Counted from the stretch's first letter, positions 27,774 to 37,063 are shown. The stretch is DNA of 64,000 bases from Georgenia ruanii (GCF_009193175.1 NZ_VUKE01000012.1:62001-126000); one strand, 5' to 3'. Translations and numbers: made by a program. Notes: generated by a model not told the origin, from the sequence alone.

Positions 27774-29156
27774 GTGGAGCTTCAGGGATACGTGGTCACC
27801 GCGCTGGCCCTGATGCTCCTGTGCTACCTGCTGCCGCAGCTCGTGCGCAGCCGGCAGTTCCTGCTCGACTCCCGCGTGGAGGACCGGTTCTCCGGCGACC
27901 TGCGGGTCCTGGCCACGGCCGGGGCCGGCGCGCCGGGGGCGGCCTCCGCCGGCCACGCACCGCACCACGGCCAGCCCGCGGCGCGGCCGTACCTGCACGA
28001 TCCTGCCCGACGACCGGAGGCACCCGCCGTGAACAGGCCTCACGCCCGCACCGGGCGTCCCAGCGACGACGCCCGTGCGCTGGCGGCCGCCCGCGCCGCG
28101 CGCGCGGCCCGCGTCTCCCGCCGGGCGGCCGCCATCCGCCGGCGCCGGATCCTCACGGCGGTGCTGCTGGTGCTGGCCGTCGCTGGCTGGGTCGGCGTGG
28201 GGCTCGGCCGCGTGCCCTGGGTGATCGCGGCGGCGCCGACGCTGCTGCTGGTCACCGTGCTCGAGCTGGGCCGGCGCACCGCGATCAAGGCCCGCGCCCA
28301 CGACCGGCGCGACCGCGCTGAGATGGCCCGGCTGGAGGAGCGGCTGCGGGCCCTGTCCGCCCGCGAGGGCGACGGCGCGCCGCGGCAGCCGCGTCCGGGC
28401 GCCCGTCCGGCGGGTCGGCCTGCCGCGCGTTCGACGGCCCCGGTGCGCTCCCGAGCTGGGGCCCGGCCGGCGGCGCGCCCGGATGTGGTCACCCCGGCCC
28501 GCGCGGCGTCGGCGCCCGCCGGTGATGGCGGAGCGGCCGCCGAGGCCTCGCCGGGTTCTCCGGCTGTGGCAGGCTTGCCCGCCGCCGCATCCCCGGGTGT
28601 GGCCGGATCGCCGTCCGTCACTTCGCCGGCCCGCGCCGGATCGCGCTCGGCCGCGGTGTCTCCTGCCGCCACCGTCTCCCCGGCGACTGCGGCCTCGGCT
28701 GGTGCTGGCTCCCCGGCGGCTGCGGTCTCCCCTGCGCCTGCCGCCTCGCCTGCCGCTGCGGCCTCCCCGGCCGTCGTCGTCTCGCCGATGTCGCCGCCGT
28801 CGGCTCTCTCCGCCCCCTCGCCCGCGGTCGCGGCGTCTCCCGGGACCGCGGCAGTGTCGGCCTCATCGCCCGCCGAGGTCGCCGGTCCGGCGCTCGACGG
28901 CGAGGCCGAGGTCCCGGCCCCGGCCAGCCCGTGGACGCCGGTGCCGGTGCCGGTGCCCTCCTACACGCTCAAGCCGACGGCGCCGCGCCGCGACGTCGAC
29001 CCGTACGTCGACGCGCCGGTCGGTGCCACGGCGGCGGTGCCCCAGCGGCCCACCACGGCCTCGCCCGCCGCCGCGGCGGCCTCGCTGACCGAGCCGGTGG
29101 CCGTCACCCTCGACCTGGACGCCGTCCTCGCCCGGCGCCGCGCCGCGGGAGAGTGA
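27774..29156 (+). CDS. sepX: GlpR/SepX-like membrane division protein
   Basis: A 460-residue membrane protein. The N-terminus has one TM followed by YLLPQLVRSRQFLLDSR and EDRFSGDLRVL, the signature of actinobacterial SepX/GlpR (in relatives: YLVPMWLRR...ERFS). Two more TM segments lie in the middle (about 121-165), followed by a charged helix. The C-terminal half (about 195-400) is Ala/Ser/Pro-rich low complexity with many ASPA-type repeats, then a conserved-looking end. SepX in Streptomyces and GlpR in Corynebacterium tie FtsZ or Glp to the membrane at division. GTG 27774 is the start. The gene is 134 bp after rimJ. Identification rests on the N-terminal motif and the galU-glp-rimJ neighbourhood. 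Confidence 0.8.
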   Translation: MELQGYVVTALALMLLCYLLPQLVRSRQFLLDSRVEDRFSGDLRVLATAGAGAPGAASAGHAPHHGQPAARPYLHDPARRPEAPAVNRPHARTGRPSDDARALAAARAARAARVSRRAAAIRRRRILTAVLLVLAVAGWVGVGLGRVPWVIAAAPTLLLVTVLELGRRTAIKARAHDRRDRAEMARLEERLRALSAREGDGAPRQPRPGARPAGRPAARSTAPVRSRAGARPAARPDVVTPARAASAPAGDGGAAAEASPGSPAVAGLPAAASPGVAGSPSVTSPARAGSRSAAVSPAATVSPATAASAGAGSPAAAVSPAPAASPAAAASPAVVVSPMSPPSALSAPSPAVAASPGTAAVSASSPAEVAGPALDGEAEVPAPASPWTPVPVPVPSYTLKPTAPRRDVDPYVDAPVGATAAVPQRPTTASPAAAAASLTEPVAVTLDLDAVLARRRAAGE

Positions 29157-29248
29157 GTGGCGAACGCCACCTCGAGCCTGCCCGTTCCGATTTCGCACGA
29201 CGGGGCGAGCCGGTGCTAAACTCGTCATGCTCGCGTTGAGCGGGCGAT

Positions 29249-29321
29249 GGGGCTATGGCGCAGTTGGTAGCGCGTCTCGTTCGCAATGAGAAGGTCGGGG
29301 GTTCGAATCCCCCTAGCTCCA
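29249..29321 (+). tRNA. tRNA-Ala (anticodon CGC), probable island attachment site
   Basis: A 73-nt cloverleaf with acceptor GGGGCTA/TAGCTCC (one G-U), anticodon loop TTCGCAA giving CGC (reads GCG codons), and T-arm GGGGGTTCGAATCCCCC. No CCA is encoded. An excisionase-like gene and a tyrosine integrase lie directly downstream, so its 3' end is the likely attachment core (attL). No second copy of the 3' end was seen downstream. Confidence 0.96.
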
Positions 29322-29331
29322 CCCGGTGAAG

Positions 29332-29370
29332 GCCGCTGAACCGCACGAAAGTGCAGGTCAGCGGCTTTTT
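29332..29370 (+). terminator. Rho-independent terminator after tRNA-Ala
   Basis: GCCGCTGA (29332-29339) pairs with TCAGCGGC (29358-29365), with an inner GCAC-GAAA-GTGC hairpin, and is followed by TTTTT (29366-29370). It begins 11 bp past the tRNA. Confidence 0.85.
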
Positions 29371-29500
29371 GCTTTCCAGCCAGGGCGCCGACATCGAGGA
29401 CGGTGACCTGCCGATGCCACGGTTTGTGCCACGGAATGGTCAGCGCCGGGGGCGCGCGAACGGGCGTTGTCGGCCGGTGTGCCTCGCACACCTGACGGGC

Positions 29501-29755
29501 ATGAGCGAGGACATCGAGACCCCAGAGCCCCTGGCCCCCACGCCCTTGTGGACGCTGGAGGAGCTGTGCGAGAAGCTGCGCACCTCTCCGCGGACCGTCC
29601 ACGGGTGGCGACGAGCTGGCACGGCGCCGAAGGCGTACAAGGTCGGCAAGCACCTGATGTTCGACGAGGCCGACATCCGCGCCTGGCTCGAGGCCAGGCA
29701 GACGACCGGCACGACCGCCGATCTCGCCGCCCGCGACGACGAGACGGGCTGGTGA
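29501..29755 (+). CDS. Excisionase-like helix-turn-helix protein
   Basis: An 84-residue protein with a MerR/excisionase winged helix: LWTLEELCEKLRTSPRTVHGWRRAGTAPKAYKVGKHLMFDEADIRAWLEA. ATG 29501 is chosen because the domain starts soon after it; the frame upstream runs back into the attachment region. The stop is 4 bp before the integrase start, so the two are one transcript. In such pairs this protein directs excision over integration. Functional call by domain and position. Confidence 0.85.
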   Translation: MSEDIETPEPLAPTPLWTLEELCEKLRTSPRTVHGWRRAGTAPKAYKVGKHLMFDEADIRAWLEARQTTGTTADLAARDDETGW

Positions 29756-29759
29756 CCCC

Positions 29760-31193
29760 GTGGCCCGGCAACGGCTGAAGCCCGGCGAGCACGGGAAGAT
29801 CTTCATCTACCAGACGCCGGGCGGGCAGTGGCGGGCGAAGACCCGGCTGCGGCTGATGGACGGCACCGAGACCCAGGTCTCGCGCGTCGGCAGGTCCGCC
29901 GACGCTGCGCGCCTCAATGTCCAGGCCGCCCTGGCCGAGCGGCTCGACGTGCCCCAGGGGTCCGGCGCTCTGAGGCCAGCCAGCAAGGTCGGGCTCGCCG
30001 CCCGGCAGTGGATTAACGAGCTGCGCGAGCAGTCGACGTGGCCCAACCCCCCGATCCTTCCGCAGACGGTCGACGAGTACGAGCGGCTGCTCGCCAACCA
30101 CCTCGTGCCGTACCTGGGCAAGCTACGCCTGAACGAGCTGACGCCTGCGGTCTGCCAGGACTGGATCAACGCGCTCATCCAGAAGGGCAAGAGCGGCCCA
30201 CACGATCTGGTGGTGACCGCGGCTCAGGTGCGTGGCGCATTCCGTCAGGTCCTCGACCGGGCGATCGTCCACGACGCGATGCGCTACAACCCTGCCGACA
30301 AGATCACCACGCCCAAGCGGAAGCAGCCGGACCCGAAGGCCCTGACGGTCAACGACGTGTATCGGCTGCGCAGGGCCGTGCGCGACTGGGAGACCTCACG
30401 GAAGGGCCGACCGGGTCCGAAGCCGACCGGGCACCTGCCGGCCGCGGTCGACGTCATGCTCGGCACGGGCCTGCGGATCGGGGAGGTGATGTCGCTGCTG
30501 TGGGGCGACGTGAACCTGACGGAGGACGGACTGCCGACGATCTCGGTCGCCTCGACGATGGTGGACATCAAGGGCCAGGGCACGGTGCGGCAGGCGCACA
30601 CCAAGACCGCCGCGGGCCGGCGCACGATCATCATCCCGAAGTTCACCGTCGAGGCGCTGAAGGCGATCCGGCCCGCGACCACCACCGACGACATGCCGGT
30701 CTTCCCGGCGCGACGGTTCAAGAACGGAACCGTGGCGCTCAAGCCGCAGACCACGCACAACGTGCGGCGGACGCTGCGCGATGCGCTCGAGCTGGCCAAG
30801 ATGCCCGGCGAGGTCCACCCGCACCTGCTGCGCTCGACGGTGGCCACCTTCGTCGCCCGCGAGCAGGGCGTGGCCGACGCCGCCGCGCTCCTGGGGCACA
30901 AGATCAACGCCGGGGTGACCGGCCGGCACTACATCGAGCGCCTGCAGCTCGCCCCCGACACCTCTGAGGTGCTGCAGGCACTGATCGAGATCGGGGAGGC
31001 CGAGGCGCGGGCGGAGGAGTCCGGCGGGCGGGAGGAAGACTTGTCGGACGACGGCGCGTTCCGCGCCAACGAAGTGGCCGGCCTCACTGACGGCCGTGCG
31101 AACAGCCAGAACGAGGCCGCCCAGACCCCCGAAGCGACGCCGCGGGGAGCAGCGCCGAGCAGCCGCCCGCGGCAACGAGCACTCTTCGACTGA
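29760..31193 (+). CDS. Tyrosine-type site-specific integrase
   Basis: A 477-residue phage/ICE integrase: an N-terminal arm-binding strand (KIFIYQTPGGQWRAKTRLRLMDG), a SAM-like core-binding domain (about 75-185), and a catalytic domain with Arg239 (GLRIGE), Lys in HTKTAAGRR, His355/Arg358 (HPHLLRST), His in LLGHKIN and nucleophile Tyr391 (RHYIER). All the catalytic residues are in place, so it should be active. GTG 29760 starts it. The C-terminal tail past about 415 is charged and variable. Its position next to tRNA-Ala indicates the element integrates there. Confidence 0.94.
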   Translation: MARQRLKPGEHGKIFIYQTPGGQWRAKTRLRLMDGTETQVSRVGRSADAARLNVQAALAERLDVPQGSGALRPASKVGLAARQWINELREQSTWPNPPILPQTVDEYERLLANHLVPYLGKLRLNELTPAVCQDWINALIQKGKSGPHDLVVTAAQVRGAFRQVLDRAIVHDAMRYNPADKITTPKRKQPDPKALTVNDVYRLRRAVRDWETSRKGRPGPKPTGHLPAAVDVMLGTGLRIGEVMSLLWGDVNLTEDGLPTISVASTMVDIKGQGTVRQAHTKTAAGRRTIIIPKFTVEALKAIRPATTTDDMPVFPARRFKNGTVALKPQTTHNVRRTLRDALELAKMPGEVHPHLLRSTVATFVAREQGVADAAALLGHKINAGVTGRHYIERLQLAPDTSEVLQALIEIGEAEARAEESGGREEDLSDDGAFRANEVAGLTDGRANSQNEAAQTPEATPRGAAPSSRPRQRALFD

Positions 31194-31436
31194 CGGCACG
31201 CAATTTCGACCCCCTTACGGCCCGCCTTCCACCCCGCCGCAGCCAGTCGCCCCCGAGAGCACGCCCGTCTTGTGCACGACGGCGCCGCCATCGCACGGAC
31301 CGTCGGCCGCGGAGCGGGCGGCCCCGCGGTGGATGCAGAGCCGAGTTCGAGTGGACGGCGTGATGGTTCGTCCAGGTATCCCCACGCCTCTTGCAACCGA
31401 GGGCTGAGCGCCCCCGAGCACCCGGCGGGACCCGCA

Positions 31437-31459
31437 CACCTACCTCCTAAAGGTAGGTG
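31437..31459. promoter_or_regulatory. Perfect hairpin over the relaxase ribosome binding site
   Basis: CACCTACCT (31437-31445) and AGGTAGGTG (31451-31459) are perfect 9-bp arms with a 5-nt loop. The 3' arm contains the Shine-Dalgarno, five bases before the relaxase ATG. It may be the relaxase recognition hairpin of an oriT, or a translational lock on relaxase synthesis. Confidence 0.5.
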
Positions 31460-31464
31460 GGGCG

Positions 31465-34400
31465 ATGACCGTCACGATCCGCAAGATGAGCGCGGGCAAG
31501 GGGTACGAATACCTGCTGCGGACCGTCGCCGCGGGCGACGGAGACAGGTCGCTGGCCACTCCACTGACTAGGTACTACACCGAGGCCGGCACGCCACCGG
31601 GACGATGGATGGGCTCCGGCCTCACCAGCCTCGCCTCCGGCATCGACGCCGGTGACGAGGTCACCGAGGACCAGCTCAGGCGACTGATCGGGCACGGCGC
31701 CCATCCCGTCACCGGCGAGCCCCTCGGCGGTAGGTACCGGGTCTTCCAGAAACCGGCAGCCGGCCAGCTCCGCCATGCCGTCGCGGGCTACGACCTGACC
31801 TTCTCGATCCCGAAGTCCGCCAGCATCCTGTGGGGAGTCGCCGACGCCGGGACCCAGGCGATCATCGCCGACGCCCACCACGCCGCCGTCGCCGAGGCGC
31901 TCGACTTCCTCGAGCGCGAGGTCGTCGCCACCCGCGTGGGCGCCAAGGGGCCGAAGGGCGCCGTCGCGCAGGTCGCCGTCACCGGGGTGCTCGCCACCGC
32001 CTTCGACCACTACGACTCCCGCGCCAATGACCCCCACCTGCACACGCACGTCGTCATCTCCAACAAGGTCAACACGGTCCGTGACGGCAAGTGGCGCACG
32101 ATCGACGGCACCGCGCTGCACGCCTGGGTCGTTGCACTCTCCGAGCTGCACGAGGCCACCTTCAGCGACCACCTCACCCGGGCCCTCGGCGTCGGCTGGG
32201 AGCGGCGCCCGCGCGGCCGCGACCGCAACCCCGCCTGGGAGATCACCGGTGTCCCGCACTCGCTCGTCGAGGAGTTCTCCCGCCGCTCCCAAGGCATCGA
32301 CGCCGAGACGGACCGCCTCATCGAGGACTACGTCGCCCACCACGGCCGCCGTCCCCGCCGCTCGACGATCATGAGGCTGCGCCAGCAGGCCACCCTGTCC
32401 ACCCGCCCCTCCAAGGAGATCCACTCGCTCGCCGACCTCACCGGGCTCTGGCGGCGCCGCACCGCCGACTACCTCGGCACCGACCCGGTCGCCTGGGCGC
32501 GGCGTTCGACGACGAACCCACCGGCTCGGTTGCTGCGCGCAGACGACGTCCCGCTCGACGTCATTGCGGACGTTGGCCGCCGCGTCGTCGTCACGGTCGA
32601 GGAGAAGCGGTCGACCTGGCGACGTGCCAACCTTTACGCCGAGGCAGCCCGCCAGACCCTCGGGTGGCGGTTCGCCAGCACCGTCGACCGGGAGGCGATC
32701 ACCGGCCTCGTCGTCGACGCCGCCGAGCGTGGCTCGCTGCGTCTCACCCCGCCGGAGCTCGCCACCAGCCCAGTGGCGTTCAGGCGCGATGACGGCACCA
32801 GCGTGTTCCGGCCCAAGTACTCCACCGTGTTCTCCTCCGAGCACCTGCTCGCGGCCGAGGACCGGCTGCTCAAACGCGCCGCCGCGATGACCGCACCCAC
32901 CGTGGCGATCGAAATCGTCGACGCGATCACCGCCCAGCCGGTCAAGGGCAACCGACTCAGCCCCGAACAGGCGCAGGCCATCGCGACGATCGCGGTGTCC
33001 GGCCGTCAGGTTGACCTCCTCGTCGGCCCGGCGGGCGCGGGCAAGACCACGGCCATGACTGCGCTCTACCGTGCCTGGACCCGCCAGCACGGCAGGGGCA
33101 GCGTGATCGGCCTGGCACCCAGTGCCGTCGCAGCCGCGGTGCTCGCCGACGACCTCGGCATCCCCTGCGAGAACACCGCCAAGTGGCTCCACGACCACCA
33201 GCATGGGCGGACGGCCTTCCGGAAGGGCCAGCTCGTCGTCATCGACGAGGCCACCCTCGCCGGCACGCTCACCCTGGACCTGATCACCGGCCACGCAGCC
33301 GCCGCGGGAGCCAAGGTGCTGCTCGTCGGTGACTGGGCCCAGCTGCACTCGGTCGACGCCGGGGGAGCCTTCGCGATGCTGGCCGACGCCCGCGGCAACG
33401 CCCCGGAGCTCGTCGACATCCACCGCTTCACCCACGCCTGGGAGAAGACCGCTTCCCTCGACCTTCGTCACGGCCACCCCGAGGCCATCGACACCTATCT
33501 CGCCCACGATCGGGTGAGCGAGGGCGACGCCGATGCCATGACGGATGCCGCCTACCGAGCCTGGCGCGAAGACATCACCGCCGGCCGAGCAAGCGTCTTC
33601 ATCGCCGACACGTCGCACACGGTCCGCGACCTCAACGCCCGCGCCCGCGGCGAACGCCTCCTCACCGGACAGACCCACACCGGCCCCGAGGTCCGCCTCG
33701 TCGACGGCACCTACGCCTCCGCCGGCGACTGGATCATCACCCGGAAGAACGACCGCCGCCTGCGCACCCTGCGCTCCGGCTGGGTCCGCAACGGCGACCG
33801 CTGGTGCGTCAGCGCCGTGTGCGGCGACGGCTCCCTCGTCGTCCGGCGCCTCGACCGGAAGGCCGGCGGCGCCGTCGTGCTGCCAGCGGCGTACGTCGCC
33901 GCGCACGTCGACCTCGGCTACGCCATCACCGCCTACCGCTCCCAGGGCATCACCGTCGACACCGCCCACGTCGTCGTCTCCGACGCCACGACGCGGGAGA
34001 ACCTCTACGTCGCGATGACCCGGGGCCGCGACCACAACCAGGCCTACGTCGTCACGCAGGCCGCCGACGACAACCACGGCGCACCGCTCGGCGAGGAGGT
34101 CACCGCGAGATCGGTGCTGCTCCGCGTGCTCGCCAACCGCGGAGCCGAACTCTCGGCCCACCAGACGATCACGGCAGAGCACGAAACGTGGAGCTCCATT
34201 GCTCAGCTCGCCGCCGAGTACGAAACCCTCGCCGCGGCCGCGCAACGCGACCGCTGGGCCAGCCTGCTCCGGTCCTGCGAGCTCACCGAGGACCAGATCG
34301 ACGACGTGCTCGCTTCGGAAGCCTTCGGCCCCCTCGCCGCAGAACTGCGCCGCGCCGAGGCCAACGGCCACGACGTCGACCGCCTCCTGCCGGCCGCAGT

Positions 34401-34887
34401 CGCGCGCCACGGGCTGCGCGACGCCGACGACATCGCCGCGGTCCTGCGCCACCGGGTGCACCTTGGCACCAACCAACGAGCCGGTGGCCGCGCCCGGCGC
34501 CCGCGCCTCATCGTCGGTCTGATCCCCGAAGCCCTCGGCCCGATGGAGCCCGAGATGCGTCAGGCCCTTGACGAACGCCGCGACCTGATCGAACAGCGCG
34601 CCCGGGCGCTCGCCGAGGAGGCCCTCAGCACGAGGACACCGTGGATCAGAGCACTCGGTCCCAAGCCCACCGATCGAGCCGCGTCCGTCCGCTGGGCGGA
34701 GGGCACCATCACCGTCGCTGCCTACCGCGACCGGTACGGCGTCGCCACAGCACAACCTCTCGGTGGACAGCCGGCCACGGATGCCCAGCGCCTCGACCGA
34801 GCACGCGCCACGTGGACCCTGCGAAGGTTCGATGTCGCGACCGTCAACATACCGCGGCGCGACAACGGCCCGCGGCTGAGCTTGTGA
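31465..34887 (+). CDS. MobF-family relaxase/helicase (TrwC/TraI type)
   Basis: A 1140-residue conjugative relaxase. The relaxase domain has tyrosines at 37-38 (LTRYYTEAGTPPGRW), the FSIPKSASILW segment and the metal-binding HLHTH (His191, 193, 195). A central AAA/RecD-like helicase follows, with Walker A GPAGAGKT (521-528), Walker B VVIDEATLAG and VLLVGDWAQLHSVDAGGAF. The late YAITAYRSQGITVDTAHVV and VAMTRGRDHN motifs close the second helicase domain. It should nick and unwind DNA for transfer. Start ATG 31465. No replication, coupling or type IV secretion gene follows, so the element may be mobilised by another plasmid or be reduced. Confidence 0.93.
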   Translation: MTVTIRKMSAGKGYEYLLRTVAAGDGDRSLATPLTRYYTEAGTPPGRWMGSGLTSLASGIDAGDEVTEDQLRRLIGHGAHPVTGEPLGGRYRVFQKPAAGQLRHAVAGYDLTFSIPKSASILWGVADAGTQAIIADAHHAAVAEALDFLEREVVATRVGAKGPKGAVAQVAVTGVLATAFDHYDSRANDPHLHTHVVISNKVNTVRDGKWRTIDGTALHAWVVALSELHEATFSDHLTRALGVGWERRPRGRDRNPAWEITGVPHSLVEEFSRRSQGIDAETDRLIEDYVAHHGRRPRRSTIMRLRQQATLSTRPSKEIHSLADLTGLWRRRTADYLGTDPVAWARRSTTNPPARLLRADDVPLDVIADVGRRVVVTVEEKRSTWRRANLYAEAARQTLGWRFASTVDREAITGLVVDAAERGSLRLTPPELATSPVAFRRDDGTSVFRPKYSTVFSSEHLLAAEDRLLKRAAAMTAPTVAIEIVDAITAQPVKGNRLSPEQAQAIATIAVSGRQVDLLVGPAGAGKTTAMTALYRAWTRQHGRGSVIGLAPSAVAAAVLADDLGIPCENTAKWLHDHQHGRTAFRKGQLVVIDEATLAGTLTLDLITGHAAAAGAKVLLVGDWAQLHSVDAGGAFAMLADARGNAPELVDIHRFTHAWEKTASLDLRHGHPEAIDTYLAHDRVSEGDADAMTDAAYRAWREDITAGRASVFIADTSHTVRDLNARARGERLLTGQTHTGPEVRLVDGTYASAGDWIITRKNDRRLRTLRSGWVRNGDRWCVSAVCGDGSLVVRRLDRKAGGAVVLPAAYVAAHVDLGYAITAYRSQGITVDTAHVVVSDATTRENLYVAMTRGRDHNQAYVVTQAADDNHGAPLGEEVTARSVLLRVLANRGAELSAHQTITAEHETWSSIAQLAAEYETLAAAAQRDRWASLLRSCELTEDQIDDVLASEAFGPLAAELRRAEANGHDVDRLLPAAVARHGLRDADDIAAVLRHRVHLGTNQRAGGRARRPRLIVGLIPEALGPMEPEMRQALDERRDLIEQRARALAEEALSTRTPWIRALGPKPTDRAASVRWAEGTITVAAYRDRYGVATAQPLGGQPATDAQRLDRARATWTLRRFDVATVNIPRRDNGPRLSL

Positions 34888-35261
34888 GCCCCTTTATTGG
34901 CCGTGGTCGATGCCTGCATCGGCGCAGGCGGTCAAGACTACGGGCCCCCGCGGGGTTCATCCGGGACCGTTCCACGGCCGGGGCGATTCGCCCCAGCCTC
35001 GGATTCCGCCCCTCCTGCCCCGGGGCCAATTGCGTCCCCTCGATCCGGCGCTGCGCGACTACCGCCGCCGCTGGAATCCAGCTCGCCGGTCCGGGCGTGT
35101 AGTCCATGGCCACCACGCTGGCCGCGCGGCATCACTCACTTCGTACCCCCACACGATCTACGCCATCACCCGAAACACGCGTTCACGCTGCTCACCGGGC
35201 ATACCCCCGGACACCTTTGATGCGCCCGCGCTCCACGAGGTTGTCCCTGCCCTCGGCCCAC

Positions 35262-35352
35262 ACGCGTCGACGGGCGAGGGCGATGAGGGCCTGGCTGTGT
35301 CTCTTGCCCTCGTCGCGGTTGCGGTCGTAGTGGTCATGCGTGAGGCGCTGGC
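35262..35352 (-). pseudogene. Remnant of an IS110-type transposase C-terminus
   Basis: The minus-strand translation reads HDHYDRNRDEGKRHSQALIA followed by LARRRV. This is close to the YYDRKRAEGKRHxQALIALARRR region near the end of IS110-family transposases. Nothing recognisable of the catalytic DEDD domain flanks it, so only a fragment is left. The match is from memory of the family and covers about 30 residues. Confidence 0.45.
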
Positions 35353-35779
35353 GGTGGGTGGGACGAGCTTCGACGGGTTGTACGTCGACGTCGAAGGTGC
35401 TGCCGGTTCTGCGCCCGGTCCCTCGCTGTGTATGGCCGCGCCGGGCTGCCCTGCCCGCAATGCGGGCGCCGGTGTGCCGTGAGTAGTTCATGAACCGCAG
35501 CTTCTGCTCGTGCCCACGAGTGCCAGCGGCGCCCGGCGGCCGCGACGGCCCGAGGCGCGTCCCACGGGGTGTGTCAGCTGCTTGACGGGCAGTGGGCAGG
35601 GCTGACAATCCCTCGATGAAGGCAGCCGTCGGGCGCCATCGGGAGGACCGGATCGGCCCGGACGGCAGAGTGCGGGGAGCGGAGATGCCGCCAACCCGAG
35701 CCGAGAGCGTCGATCGGAAGCAGTGACTGTCGCGTCCTGCCGCCGCGGCGAACACCGGTGTGAGGTGATGCCTCGCTAT

Positions 35780-35795
35780 GTTGCATTAGAGCAAC
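35780..35795. promoter_or_regulatory. Palindrome upstream of NitT/TauT binding-protein gene
   Basis: GTTGC-ATTAGA-GCAAC has perfect 5-bp arms, 185 bp before the ATG at 35981. It could be an operator for a GntR- or LacI-type regulator. Short palindromes also arise by chance. Confidence 0.3.
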
Positions 35796-35980
35796 GACCG
35801 GCACGGAAGTGTGGCAACATCATTGACGTACTCCCGGGCGGACTCGATCATGGACGGGAAGCGTCCGGCAGGGTGGTCGGGCCGCGGTGGTGTACGGACC
35901 AACTGGGACAGCCGGGCGGTCCGCGTTGCCGAGGGCTCCACCCCAGCGACGTGCCCTCCACGACCGAGAGGAATGACCCG

Positions 35981-37063
35981 ATGCAACGACGCACAGGACT
36001 GATGAGGCACCGTATCTTTGCCGTGGCAGGAGCCCTCGGCATCGCACTGGTTGCTGCCGGTTGCTCCGGCGGCGACGGCCAGGGCAAGAGTGCCGCGGCT
36101 CCGGATCCGGGAACGACGTCCCAGGGCGCCGGAGGGAAGGCCGGTGGCGAGGTGTGTGACCCGATCAACTTCGCCACCATCGACGACGACGCCCACCGCG
36201 TGGGGTGGTACGCACTGACCAACGGCCTGATCGAGTCGGACATCCTCACGGAGTTCGACGTCTCCTACCTGGCACTGCCCGCGCTGGCGCAGGCCGCCGG
36301 CACCGGCGAGTACCAGATCATGCAGGCATCGCTCGCGGTGGTGCCGTTCGCGCGGGCCAGCGGAGGGATCGACTTCCGCTTCCTGGGCTTCGGCAGCGGG
36401 TATGGCGGCAACGGCCCCGCCTTCTACGTCCAGGCCGACAGCGACATCACCTCACCCGAGCAGTTTGCCGGCAAGACCCTCGGCGTGCAGGGATTCACCT
36501 CGGTGTTCGCCAGAGAGGCGCAGTTAGTGCTCGCCGAGACCTATGGCCTGGCATTCCCGCTCGAGGGTGGGGACATCACGTGGGTGGAGCTCGACCCACC
36601 GACCCTGCTGAACGCCGTCAAGGAGGGTGACGTCGACGGCGCAGTGCTCGCCTACCAGGCGGGCTGGCTCGCCGAGCAGGACACGGCGCTGAAGAACATC
36701 GGCCAGCTCGACGCCCTGTACTCCGAGGCGACCGACGGTTCGGTCGCCTTCGGCTCAGCGATCATCGCGGAGAACGAGTACATTGAGGCCAACGGGGAGT
36801 GCGTGGCGGAGTTCCAGCGGATGGCCGAGGAGTCGACCAAGTACGCCGAGGAGCACTACACCGAGTTCGCCGACGAGATCGTCGAGGCGACCGGCGTGTC
36901 GCCCGAGTACCTCGACTACTACTGGTCGACGGACGAGAACTACATGTTCTACGGCGGCCTGGACGGGGAGTGGGTCAGGTCGGCCCAGGCCTTCTACGAC
37001 GTCATGACCGAACACGGGCTCTACCCGGAGAGCCTTGACGTGGAGGCGCTCGTCGTCGACTGA
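35981..37063 (+). CDS. NitT/TauT-type ABC transporter substrate-binding lipoprotein
   Basis: A 360-residue extracytoplasmic binding protein. The signal sequence ends in a lipobox LVAAGC (lipidated Cys about residue 27), followed by a Gly/Ala linker. The body has ALTNGLIESDILTEFDVSYLAL, DITSPEQFAGKTLGVQGFTSVF and LLNAVKEGDVDGAVLAYQAGWLAEQD, the layout of SsuA/TauA/NMT1-like proteins. Start ATG 35981 has GAGAGGAA upstream. The partner permease and ATPase are encoded on the other strand at 38429-40125. These systems carry sulfonates, nitrate, pyrimidine precursors or aromatic acids; the substrate is undefined. Confidence 0.88.
   Translation: MQRRTGLMRHRIFAVAGALGIALVAAGCSGGDGQGKSAAAPDPGTTSQGAGGKAGGEVCDPINFATIDDDAHRVGWYALTNGLIESDILTEFDVSYLALPALAQAAGTGEYQIMQASLAVVPFARASGGIDFRFLGFGSGYGGNGPAFYVQADSDITSPEQFAGKTLGVQGFTSVFAREAQLVLAETYGLAFPLEGGDITWVELDPPTLLNAVKEGDVDGAVLAYQAGWLAEQDTALKNIGQLDALYSEATDGSVAFGSAIIAENEYIEANGECVAEFQRMAEESTKYAEEHYTEFADEIVEATGVSPEYLDYYWSTDENYMFYGGLDGEWVRSAQAFYDVMTEHGLYPESLDVEALVVD

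Larger units (their letters stand above)
34888..35980. other. Gene-poor stretch after the relaxase
   Basis: About 1.1 kb without a convincing intact gene. It holds a short stretch resembling the C-terminus of an IS110-type transposase on the minus strand, a GTTGC-N6-GCAAC palindrome, and the upstream region of the binding-protein gene at 35981. It looks like a junction between the mobilisation module and the transport/catabolic cargo. Confidence 0.55.

Noticed and set aside
34910-35482. A 190-codon plus-strand frame after the relaxase
   Set aside because: No ribosome site, irregular composition and no family resemblance. The opposite strand carries the transposase-like fragment.
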